Shown here: positions 24,145-30,838 of the stretch, piece by piece | How the letters are laid out: every line of letters starts with the position of its first letter | Numbering within the stretch: the first letter of the stretch is position 1 | From: Methanothrix sp. | GTDB taxonomy: Archaea > Halobacteriota > Methanosarcinia > Methanotrichales > Methanotrichaceae | Reading direction: 5' to 3' | DNA: 40,556 nucleotides | Assembly: GCA_025361645.1 (NCBI GenBank) | Contig: JANYKI010000061.1 | Coordinates: forward strand, 1 to 40,556 | Notes under the pieces: model-generated | What the model was told of the DNA's origin: nothing | Seen by the model: the letters and a program-made list of their open reading frames with translations, nothing else | Database searches by the model: none | Made by a program: the position numbers and the translations under genes

Positions 24145-25368
24145 CTAAACTCCCAGCGCATTTATAGCTTCAATCAGCTCCCCGAAGGCCTCCATCTCCA
24201 GATCCAGGACCTCTTCCGTTGTCATGGAGATGCTCATCTCTCCATCCACGGTGAGCCTGTCCGGGCCCCGGGCCACAATCCTGTTCCGACCGTCGCGAGA
24301 AAGCGCCTTTTTAATCTCTTTCTCGTGGGCCAGGGTGCGCCCAGGAATGATGACCGTATCCTTGACCACACCAAGATCCAGGTCCATGAAATCCTCTATG
24401 GTTATCAGGCAGCCTACATCTTTATCGACTCCCACCACGTTGACCTTCTCTCCCATTTGCTGGAAGATAGTTGTCAGCAGGGGCAGAGCTACACTGCTGG
24501 TGATTACAGTGGCGCTTCTACGCAAAGGCGGCAGAGTGGCGATCTTTTCCAGATGACGTGCCAGGGCGAAGGGCGCACACGTGAGCGGATCCCATAGAGG
24601 AGTTCCCGTTACTCGCAAGCGATGTCCCGCGGCCGTCTCTGTAACGATGTTTTGAAACTCTTCCACCGAGTGCGGCATTATGCCCGGCATGATAGGGGCA
24701 TTGCCCAGGATCAGACCCTGCTCGCGAGCGTTGGCAAATCTCATCAGGATCAATCCTTTCGCACCCATATCTTCCAGGTCGCTGCAGGTATTCTCCAACT
24801 CTGCTCCGTCGTTGACGCCGGGGATGAGAACGACAGCTCCATAAACCTCGCAGCTCTGGCAGAAGATTTTGAGGCATTCGAGGGCAATTTCCGCATTTTT
24901 GTCGCCCATGTACTTTCTGCGCAGCTCCGGATTCGTGGAAAAGACAGTAAAAGAGACCTCAGTAACGCCTGCCTTCACCAGGGCGGCGGCATCATTCGCG
25001 CTCTTGAAGCCTTTTCCCGAGGTGTAGCCCAAGACAATAGGCACCATGCCCTGGGAGAGCATCTTTGTCAGGGGCAGAAGGTCGGGATAGCAGCTCAAAT
25101 CCCCGCCGCCGCTGATGGTGACTTTATCGGGGATGCTGCCCATGCACTTTCCCGCCACCTCGAAAACGACGGCGTCCATGGGCTTGAAGCCGGGATAGCC
25201 CTCCACAATGGCGCGGGAGCAGTAGTCGCAGCCCTTCTGGAAGGGCATGCAAAACTTGCAGCCAAAGGGTGGGACGCTTTTTACTCCTTTGAAATAACAG
25301 TAGCTGCAAAAGCCTTTGCAATCCCGGCCCGGTCTTCCACCGACATCGGCAAGTATCTCCATGGCCAA
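24145..25368 (-). CDS. mmp10: Mmp10, radical SAM methyltransferase acting on methyl-CoM reductase
   Basis: A 407-residue protein matching methanogenesis marker 10, a cobalamin-dependent radical SAM enzyme that C-methylates a conserved arginine of McrA. The radical SAM cluster motif is C17-x3-C21-x2-C24 (CKGFCSYC). Extra cysteines C37, C40, C47 and C50 (GCKFC, GCDYC) follow, as in Mmp10, where additional metal binding is known. SGGGDLSCYPDLLPL is the GGE-like SAM region, and the C-terminal 120 residues form the family-specific part. The start is either TTG 25368 or ATG 25362 two codons later; the ribosome binding site is weak for both. It is monocistronic and convergent with the repeat island. 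This supports a methanogen host. Confidence 0.92.
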   Translation of the reverse strand: MAMEILADVGGRPGRDCKGFCSYCYFKGVKSVPPFGCKFCMPFQKGCDYCSRAIVEGYPGFKPMDAVVFEVAGKCMGSIPDKVTISGGGDLSCYPDLLPLTKMLSQGMVPIVLGYTSGKGFKSANDAAALVKAGVTEVSFTVFSTNPELRRKYMGDKNAEIALECLKIFCQSCEVYGAVVLIPGVNDGAELENTCSDLEDMGAKGLILMRFANAREQGLILGNAPIMPGIMPHSVEEFQNIVTETAAGHRLRVTGTPLWDPLTCAPFALARHLEKIATLPPLRRSATVITSSVALPLLTTIFQQMGEKVNVVGVDKDVGCLITIEDFMDLDLGVVKDTVIIPGRTLAHEKEIKKALSRDGRNRIVARGPDRLTVDGEMSISMTTEEVLDLEMEAFGELIEAINALGV

Positions 25369-25491
25369 AGCAACTTTTCCAGAGGGTAAATAAGTTTTGG
25401 GCTTTCAGATAGACGGATTGCTTGCACACAAGGACTACTGCAACATGTATAAGAACAGGCTAAATTACGGGTATTAGGTAGAGGTGAGAAT

Positions 25492-25734
25492 ATGGATAAA
25501 CAAAATGTAGAGGCTCAATTGACTGCCCTTGGATTGAATATGCTTTATGAAAAGTTCCTTGTGATTAGGCGCACGGTGAATTTGGCTCAAGCTAAACACA
25601 TGTTAGAGAATGCAAACCACAAGGCATCTACTCCAAGAGAGCTTGCTGAAGAGCTTGGCTTATCTGAAGAGCTTGTTAAATTAGCGCTGGCTGATATGAA
25701 GGATGAAGCTGAGAAGCTTCTTGGACGGAAGTAG
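25492..25734 (+). CDS. Small HTH-like protein of unknown function
   Basis: An 80-residue protein with a C-terminal helix-turn-helix-like segment: TPRELAEELGLSEELVKLALADMKDEAEKLL. The N-terminal half is helical (VEAQLTALGLNMLYEKFLVIRR). A ribosome binding site GAGGTGA lies just upstream of the ATG. It is divergent from mmp10 across 123 nt that must hold both promoters. A regulatory role is possible, but no family is recognised. Confidence 0.65.
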   Translation: MDKQNVEAQLTALGLNMLYEKFLVIRRTVNLAQAKHMLENANHKASTPRELAEELGLSEELVKLALADMKDEAEKLLGRK

Positions 25735-25737
25735 CTT

Positions 25738-25985
25738 GGCCGTCTCCTGGCTTCTGGACCCTGCTTACCATCGGCCTGGGGCCCAATCAATCATGAGTAC
25801 GCCTTCAGCGTTTTCTGGGCTCCCGGCATCTTCTTCGGCCTTCGCGATCAGGCCTTTGGCCGAAGCCTGCTCGCGGTAGATGTAGAACACCAGAGGTTAG
25901 CCAGCTCGGTAATCTTCTGCAGGTGGGGGTCGCGCGCCGGTATCCAGAAACCATTTCAGCTGTGTAGTCTCGAAACCTTTGACTT
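25738..25985. other. Gene-poor stretch with possible decayed coding sequence
   Basis: On the minus strand, a short frame includes FYIYREQASAKGLIAKAEED and continues SPENAEGVLMIDW, and an adjacent frame reads DPHLQKITELANLW; stops separate them. This suggests a broken gene but is too weak to call. A TATA-like ACTTTATATACC at about 25982-25993 precedes the transposase fragment at 26006. Confidence 0.25.
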
Positions 25986-26005
25986 TATATACCCACCAAT
26001 GTGGC

Positions 26006-26083
26006 ATGGGAAAGAAGAATAAAGTTGTAAAGCTAACAGAGAGGAAGATCAGATATATCATTCTGGTCAAGGCTGCCGGAAGG
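26006..26083 (+). pseudogene. 5' fragment of an HTH transposase gene
   Basis: ATG 26006 opens MGKKNKVVKLTERKIRYIIL and VKAAGR, which resembles the N-terminal helix-turn-helix start of archaeal IS transposases (IS481/IS630-like). The similarity ends after about 26 residues and a stop comes at 26120-26122. Only the beginning of the element remains; the sequence from 26123 to 26235 shows nothing recognisable. The element family is uncertain. Confidence 0.45.
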
Positions 26084-26235
26084 ATGCAAATTGGGAATGT
26101 TCATGAATCGGATGGAGACTGAATTAAATGGTTGCTAAAGAATATAGGGTGCAGGCAGGAGTATATAACGTCCAAACATTCGGGACTACACACATACGGT
26201 AAATACAGTAAATTTAAGTAAAATGCCATAGAACT

Positions 26236-26728
26236 ATATGCATGCACCGCACCCACTCCGGCGATCGCCGTCGGGTCCTGAAGAGAACCGCCCGGGAGTT
26301 GTCCCGTGATGCCCGCGCCCTGCAGAAGGCCGCCCGTGCACCTGCGACTCGCCCCTAGGGCAAGGGCTGCAAGGAGATGCAGATGTGGCACTGGCCGAGG
26401 CCCAAGCCCTCAAGCTCCAAGCCCGCCGGGAGGACCTGACTGTGTGGGAGATGAAGAAGGTCAAGCATGGGCTGGCAACTCTGAAATTCATCGCCAATTG
26501 CGAGAATATAGTATTTCTCGGTCCGCCGGGTGTGGGAAAGACACATCTAGCGGTGGCTTTAGGCATTCAAGAGGTTAGCTAAGTTCCAGCTTTTGATCGT
26601 GGACGAGATCGGGTATCTTCCATTCAGCAATGAAGGCTCTCACGCCTTATTTCAGCTGATATCCAAGTTCTACGAAACCAAGTCTATTATCTTCGCCTCT
26701 AACAAGTCCTAGGGCTAATGGGGTGAAG
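26236..26728 (+). pseudogene. IS21-family relic: istB with internal deletion and stops
   Basis: Fragments of an IstB-type ATPase. KFIANCENIVFLGPPGVGKT followed by HLAVALGI includes the Walker A motif (about 26485-26570). The frame stops at 26580-26582, then in another frame KFQLLIVDEIGYLPFSNEG (Walker B) runs to TKSIIFASNKS (26582-26709), followed by TAG and TAA where intact proteins read SNKSYGEWGE. About 35-45 residues normally between Walker A and Walker B are missing. The upstream part (26236-26360) reads like a short decayed frame, possibly the istA end. The element is dead. Its right end overlaps the 3' end of the minus-strand gene at 26699. Confidence 0.75.
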
Positions 26729-27049
26729 TGAATCGTTCTTGAACGCGAATTTCATATCCGAGCTGTCCACTTGCCATGCCCCCAGGCCCTCGTCCTTTAG
26801 AAAGCCCATGGAAAGCCATAGCCCACCCGGAAATGTGCTCTCACCCGGGTGCTCTTCATTGAATTGGCAGAAGAGATCATAGACGGCATGCCATCCCTCT
26901 CTTCCCATGTGCGGCCTGCCCTCCAGAACATATTCTACCTCATCCCAGTCGGAGACGGCCATCTTTAATAGAGCGATGAGTACATCGCATTCTTTTTGGC
27001 AGGAGGAGAAGACGCCTCTTACCTCTTCTTCGCTTAAGATCGATTTCAT
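26699..27049 (-). CDS. Hypothetical protein (116 aa), C-terminus altered by IS relic
   Basis: A soluble 116-residue protein: MKSILSEEEVRGVFSSCQKE at the N-terminus, then a helical, acidic and Trp-rich body (VSDWDEVEYVLEGRPHMG, GLWLSMGFLKDEGLGAWQ). No family recognised. The last 8-10 residues (LHPISPRTC) are encoded antisense to the istB relic, so the original C-terminus was probably replaced by the insertion. It starts 11 nt after the stop of the small His-rich gene upstream and is likely translated from the same mRNA; its own ribosome binding site is poor. Confidence 0.65.
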   Translation of the reverse strand: MKSILSEEEVRGVFSSCQKECDVLIALLKMAVSDWDEVEYVLEGRPHMGREGWHAVYDLFCQFNEEHPGESTFPGGLWLSMGFLKDEGLGAWQVDSSDMKFAFKNDSLHPISPRTC

Positions 27050-27060
27050 GAGATAGGATT

Positions 27061-27279
27061 TCAGTGATGCGCTCCATGCGCATCCCCGTGCGCGCCGTGG
27101 GGCGCAGCATTGGATCCCGCCTTGACAGCCAGGAAATCCTTATCGATATAAGCTTGATGTGCCAGGTCCAGGCACTCCTTGCACAGATTAAACATTTCAT
27201 CCTTGGGGCCGTGAATAGTAGCCAAATTGAGCTTGATAGGTACAGTCTCCTTCTCAACAAGACACAGCGCGCACTTCAT
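27061..27279 (-). CDS. Small zinc-ribbon-like protein with His-rich tail
   Basis: A 72-residue protein with two CxxC motifs, CALC at residues 3-6 and CKEC at about 33-36, suggesting a zinc-binding knuckle. The C-terminus is PHGAHGDAHGAHH, five histidines in 13 residues, which could bind nickel, zinc or cobalt. AAGGTGA precedes the ATG by about 6 nt. Forms a pair with the gene at 26699. A metal-handling or sensing role is inference only. Confidence 0.75.
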   Translation of the reverse strand: MKCALCLVEKETVPIKLNLATIHGPKDEMFNLCKECLDLAHQAYIDKDFLAVKAGSNAAPHGAHGDAHGAHH

Positions 27280-27314
27280 TTAATTCACCTTGCCAGTGGC
27301 TCTGATTCAAACGG

Positions 27315-27890
27315 TTATAAGCATTTCCTTTCAGGCGTTCCTTTCCACCGGCGGTAAAGATCGTTCTCTACTCCGAGAAGATCGAGCACCCGGCCCACCA
27401 GCACATCCACCAGATCATCCAGACTCCGGGGCCGGGAGTAGAAGGCAGGGCAGGCTGGCAGGACAACCGCTCCCGCTTCGGCAGCAGCAACCATGTTGCG
27501 CAGCTCTACCAAGCCTAAAGGAGTCTCTCTGGGAACTATTATCAGCCTCCTTTTCTCTTTTAGGCAGACGTTCGCAGCACGGGCGATGAGCGTGTCCGAA
27601 GAGCCGCAAGCAATTGCGGAGAGCGTTCCCATGCTGCAGGGGATGACGACCATGGCATCAAAGAGATGCGAGCCGCTGGCGAATGGCGCGGCGAAGTCGC
27701 AGGAAGCGTAAACGTGGTCGGCCAGATCCTGCACATCCGCTGGTAGAGAATCGGTCTCAATTTCAATGATCTTTGCGGCCGTTTCGGTTATTACCAGATG
27801 GGTGATGCAGCCCTTCTCCCGCAAGACCTGCAAGAGCCGAATGCCGTACTGCACCCCCGATGCCCCGCTTATGCCCACAACGATTTCCAC
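27315..27890 (-). CDS. ubiX: UbiX-family flavin prenyltransferase
   Basis: A protein of about 191 residues matching UbiX/Pad1. UbiX joins dimethylallyl (mono)phosphate to reduced FMN to make prenyl-FMN, the cofactor of UbiD-type decarboxylases. Signatures are IVVGISGASGVQYGIRLL (flavin phosphate loop), VVIPCSMGTLSAIACGSSD, RAANVCLKEKRRLIIVPRET and the C-terminal ARG/LYS-rich DLYRRWKG. I prefer GTG 27890 (GGTGGGG 6 nt upstream) to the GTG at 27905, since family members start right before the first strand. No ubiD is in the window. Methanogens use prenyl-FMN decarboxylases in isoprenoid or quinone-like biosynthesis. Confidence 0.92.
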   Translation of the reverse strand: MEIVVGISGASGVQYGIRLLQVLREKGCITHLVITETAAKIIEIETDSLPADVQDLADHVYASCDFAAPFASGSHLFDAMVVIPCSMGTLSAIACGSSDTLIARAANVCLKEKRRLIIVPRETPLGLVELRNMVAAAEAGAVVLPACPAFYSRPRSLDDLVDVLVGRVLDLLGVENDLYRRWKGTPERKCL

Positions 27891-27934
27891 ATAGATCCCC
27901 ACCACAATTTGTATTTTTAAATATATTAGTTAGT

Positions 27935-28066
27935 CGCTCTGTGCGTACTCTGTGAACTCTGTGGTGTCTCTGTGGTGGATTGGTCGTTAGCCACTGGTTA
28001 TAAAAAACGGCTGACGATACTATCACCACAGAGACACGAGAAGCGCACGGAGGACTCACAGAGGAC
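27935..28066. repeat. Short CTCTGTG repeat block with inverted second copy
   Basis: GCTCTGTGCGTACTCTGTGA at 27936-27955 continues as ACTCTGTGGTG...CGTTAG...GGTTATAA, the same block and tail as in the big arrays. At 28024-28066 the block recurs inverted (CACCACAGAGACACGAGAAG to GACTCACAGAGGACTC). The two can pair as a long hairpin with about 13 bp near-perfect around TCTCTGTGGTG / CACCACAGAGA (27967-27977 and 28024-28034). It fills the gap between ubiX and the nucleotidyltransferase gene. Confidence 0.65.
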
Positions 28067-28109
28067 TCTACTATTCTATTGTATATCAGGTCTCTCTCGC
28101 GCAGGACTC

Positions 28110-28787
28110 TCATCCACTTGTCATCTCCTCCATCCTTAGTCGCAGAAGAAACTCACGAAAAGCATCCTCGTCGGGCCGGTCCGGCAAGGGGCTGGCCTCA
28201 TATGCCTCTTCCAGTTGGCGCATCTTCTCCATGATCTCCTCGGCTCCTGGCGTACCCAAAGCGGGCGCAAAGCAAATCTTGCCTTCCAAGAGGAGCTTTA
28301 TCCCAAAATTGATCGTCCTCAAGGCCGTCCTGTAGCCTTTGCCCCCCATCTTTGGCTTTTCCTCGGATTTGATCTGGCTTTGTGCCATCCCTTTGACGGA
28401 GTGATATGTGTTGCGGCAGAGGTTGGCCTCTACCAGGGTCGATAGCTCCTCCTGGATAATAGAAGGCTTAATGACGAGCGGGCTTGTGACATACCAGATA
28501 GCGTTGACGTTTCCTTTGATGAGCTGATTTATGAGATGGCCGATCTCCCAGCCTAAGGTGTCATAAATCTCTCCTCCTCGGGATGTTATCTGCTGGCGAA
28601 CTGTGGGCGAAATCCTCTCTCCTCGCAGGAGGGCCCTGGTGGGAGCGATATAGATCATCACCAGGTCTATATCGCTCTCTTGAATTTGCATGCCCCACAT
28701 GTGCGAGCCGACGCAACTGATAAACAGGGTTTTCATCCTGTTGTTGGCAATTTCCGCCAATTCTTGCAGATCAACGCATAGTTTCAT
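28110..28787 (-). CDS. DNA polymerase beta superfamily nucleotidyltransferase (YcgL-like)
   Basis: A 225-residue protein of the predicted nucleotidyltransferase group. The catalytic motif is near the N-terminus: SCVGSHMWGMQIQESDIDLV (G-S-x-G then D-x-D at about residues 39-41). A third carboxylate may be in the GGEIYDTLGWEIG segment. The C-terminal half is helical and resembles the YcgL/DUF4269-like relatives. The substrate is unknown; related proteins act on nucleotides, RNA or proteins. It follows the deoxyhypusine synthase-like gene by 19 nt (GGTGGA ribosome binding site), so they form an operon. Not accompanied by an HEPN partner, hence not an obvious MNT-HEPN toxin pair. Confidence 0.83.
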   Translation of the reverse strand: MKLCVDLQELAEIANNRMKTLFISCVGSHMWGMQIQESDIDLVMIYIAPTRALLRGERISPTVRQQITSRGGEIYDTLGWEIGHLINQLIKGNVNAIWYVTSPLVIKPSIIQEELSTLVEANLCRNTYHSVKGMAQSQIKSEEKPKMGGKGYRTALRTINFGIKLLLEGKICFAPALGTPGAEEIMEKMRQLEEAYEASPLPDRPDEDAFREFLLRLRMEEMTSG

Positions 28788-28806
28788 ATTCTTCCACCGA
28801 TTAGAA

Positions 28807-29724
28807 TCATTTGCTATTCTTTAGCCGCTCCATCGTCGCCGCCACCATCAATGGCAAGGTAATGGTTGCATCAGCGTAAACCGTGACGAATTTCGCGTTT
28901 TCCGATATCTTGCCCCAGGAGACTGCCTCAGAGAGGGTGGCACCGGATAGACCTCCGTTCTCAGGCGTGTCTGTGGTAAGCTGGATCGCGAGGTCGAAGC
29001 TATTAGGGGTGACCAGCATGGACTGCAGAGCAAAGTTCTTGGGAGCACCCCCGCCTACGATTACTATTCCCGATCTCTCGCATCCATAGCAGATGTCTAC
29101 AATCTCCTTGATATCGGCAAAAGCATCTACAGTAAGCTTTTTTGTCTGGCTGTACATCCAGGCCTGCAGTCCGATCATGGAGTCGGGAAGCGCCGGGCAG
29201 AATACCGGTACATTCATCTCGTAGGCCGAGCGCAGGATGGATCTCTCGTCATTAATTTGACTGCCTAAAATGCTCATCAGCTCTCTTCCGGAGAGTGTCT
29301 CCTCTCTCTCGGGCAGGATTCTTTGCATCAGCTCCTCAAATGCGGCAAAGTCCTCGTCCCTCAGGAATACATCATAAATGCGGCTTTTCCCTTCCGCCCG
29401 CAGTGCGGCATCATCCGACTCGGCATCCCCCAGGCAGTGGCAGCCGAAGGACTCGATTATGTCATGGACCAGATTGGCTCCCGTGATTACCAGCACATCC
29501 ACATGGCCTTTTCTGATCAGATCGGAGACGACATTTCTCATGCCCGCCGGAACCATCGCGCCGGAGAGAGCCAAGAATTTGGTGAAATCTCCAGAAAGCA
29601 TTTTTTCATAAATAGCCGTAGCTTCCGCCAGTCTTCTAGCTCCAAAGCCGCAGTGGCTCATTCTCTCTACCAGGGCATTTACACTCATCCCCGGCTCGAT
29701 ATCCAGTTGGTGCACTACATCCAT
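28807..29724 (-). CDS. dys: Deoxyhypusine synthase-like protein
   Basis: A 305-residue NAD-dependent enzyme family member. Deoxyhypusine synthase moves the aminobutyl group of spermidine to a lysine of translation factor aIF5A. Visible features are ITGANLVHDIIES near residue 80 (NAD site), VFCPALPDSMIGLQAW (substrate/NAD region), GIVIVGGGAPKNFALQ, and SEAVSWGKIS containing the catalytic lysine. GAPKN instead of the usual GVVKHH type places it with the archaeal second-type DHS proteins, some of which may use other polyamines. AAGGTGA precedes the ATG. Divergent from fpoA. Confidence 0.9.
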   Translation of the reverse strand: MDVVHQLDIEPGMSVNALVERMSHCGFGARRLAEATAIYEKMLSGDFTKFLALSGAMVPAGMRNVVSDLIRKGHVDVLVITGANLVHDIIESFGCHCLGDAESDDAALRAEGKSRIYDVFLRDEDFAAFEELMQRILPEREETLSGRELMSILGSQINDERSILRSAYEMNVPVFCPALPDSMIGLQAWMYSQTKKLTVDAFADIKEIVDICYGCERSGIVIVGGGAPKNFALQSMLVTPNSFDLAIQLTTDTPENGGLSGATLSEAVSWGKISENAKFVTVYADATITLPLMVAATMERLKNSK

Positions 29725-29808
29725 TTAATCACCTTAATAATGATAATATTCTTCAGATAGTCCCTGAAAATTATGATTGAACTTATGCAACGCGTTATTT
29801 TTTCTCAT

Positions 29809-29822
29809 AAACCTTTTATACC
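29809..29822 (+). promoter_or_regulatory. TATA box of the fpo operon
   Basis: AACCTTTTATACC at 29810-29822 lies about 38 nt before ATG 29857. GGAGGG (29845-29850) is the ribosome binding site. No other clear promoter is seen inside the operon. Confidence 0.6.
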
Positions 29823-29856
29823 AGGCCTTATGTTTAGCTTTTACGGAGGGTAAACA

Positions 29857-30261
29857 ATGGCCGGCGAACCGATGGCAGTGGTTAATTATATACCACTTAT
29901 TATATTCTTGATAATGGGAGCTATAGTGCCCATTGCGGCTTTGGCTGCTATTAAGATAATAGCGCCCAATAGGCCAAAGCGTCAAAAGCTATCGATATAC
30001 GAAGGTGGGCTGAAGCCTATCCGCGACGCCAAGATCCAGTACAGCGTTCAATATTACCTTTTCGCAATCGTTTTTGTTATATTCGATGTTGAGGTTTTAT
30101 TCTTATATCCCTGGATCTATGTCTACGCGAATAAAGCAATGCAGCAGTTCATGATCTTCGGATTCATGAACTACGCCGTCTTCGAGATGCTCCTATTCAT
30201 CGTTGTACTGCTGGTAGGACTTATCTATGCTATTAAGAAGGAGGCTTTGCGTTGGGTATAA
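29857..30261 (+). CDS. fpoA: Fpo complex membrane subunit A (NuoA-like)
   Basis: A 134-residue membrane subunit with three transmembrane helices (about residues 12-34, 66-86, 97-125). The loop between helices 1 and 2 has KRQKLSIYEGGLKPI and DAKIQYSVQYYLFAI, the NuoA signature region near the quinone/methanophenazine pocket, followed by FVIFDVEVLFLYPW. It belongs to the complex I-like enzyme that passes electrons to methanophenazine and pumps ions. First gene of the operon; overlaps fpoB by 10 nt. Confidence 0.95.
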   Translation: MAGEPMAVVNYIPLIIFLIMGAIVPIAALAAIKIIAPNRPKRQKLSIYEGGLKPIRDAKIQYSVQYYLFAIVFVIFDVEVLFLYPWIYVYANKAMQQFMIFGFMNYAVFEMLLFIVVLLVGLIYAIKKEALRWV

Positions 30262-30824
30262 GCGATGTCATACCCGTGCCCGTAGCAATCGATGAGGAGA
30301 TTGAGAAGTGGACCATCTTTGGCCGACCTGTGGCTGAGGTCTGGTTCACAACTACGGAGAAGATCCATCAAATAATCGAGATGGGTCCTATTAAGAATAT
30401 CTTCAACTGGGGCAGAAAAAATTCGGTATACTTTTTGATGCAGCCCATGGGGTGCTGTGGTGTGGAGATGTTCGTTTTCGGAGCTGCGCCCTATGACAGC
30501 GACAGATTTGGGTGCATTCCGAGAAACACACCCCGTCAGACGGATGTGATGATCATCTCCGGCTACTTAACCAGAAAGTACCTACCGGTCTTCAAGAATC
30601 TATGGGAGCAGATGCCTGAACCCAAGTGGTGCATAGCCATCGGCGAGTGTGCCATTTCGGGTGGACCTTTCTATGATTCCTATAATATCATCCAAAACAC
30701 AGGCGATCACTTCCCCATTGATGTCTTCATCCCAGGATGTCCACCAAGACCCGAGCAGTTCCTAGAGGGCCTCATCAATCTCCAGGAAAAGATCAAACAG
30801 CGCAAGGACAAGCGAGACTATTAA
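30252..30824 (+). CDS. fpoB: Fpo complex subunit B (NuoB-like, N2 cluster)
   Basis: A 190-residue peripheral-arm subunit that holds the terminal [4Fe-4S] cluster N2, the electron donor to the lipid-soluble carrier. Cluster cysteines are seen in QPMGCCGVEM, IGECAISGGPFYDSY and FIPGCPPRPEQ. The start is TTG at 30252 with AAGGAGG 7 nt upstream; it overlaps the end of fpoA by 10 nt. The C-terminus ends with a basic KIKQRKDKRDY, which could help dock an acidic ferredoxin (inference). Followed by fpoCD after 14 nt. Confidence 0.95.
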   Translation: MGISDVIPVPVAIDEEIEKWTIFGRPVAEVWFTTTEKIHQIIEMGPIKNIFNWGRKNSVYFLMQPMGCCGVEMFVFGAAPYDSDRFGCIPRNTPRQTDVMIISGYLTRKYLPVFKNLWEQMPEPKWCIAIGECAISGGPFYDSYNIIQNTGDHFPIDVFIPGCPPRPEQFLEGLINLQEKIKQRKDKRDY

Positions 30825-30838
30825 GGAGGGATCTTTTC

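Noticed and set aside
28110-28787. MNT-HEPN type toxin-antitoxin module
   Set aside because: The nucleotidyltransferase is longer than MNT antitoxins, has no HEPN neighbour, and is in an operon with the deoxyhypusine synthase-like gene.
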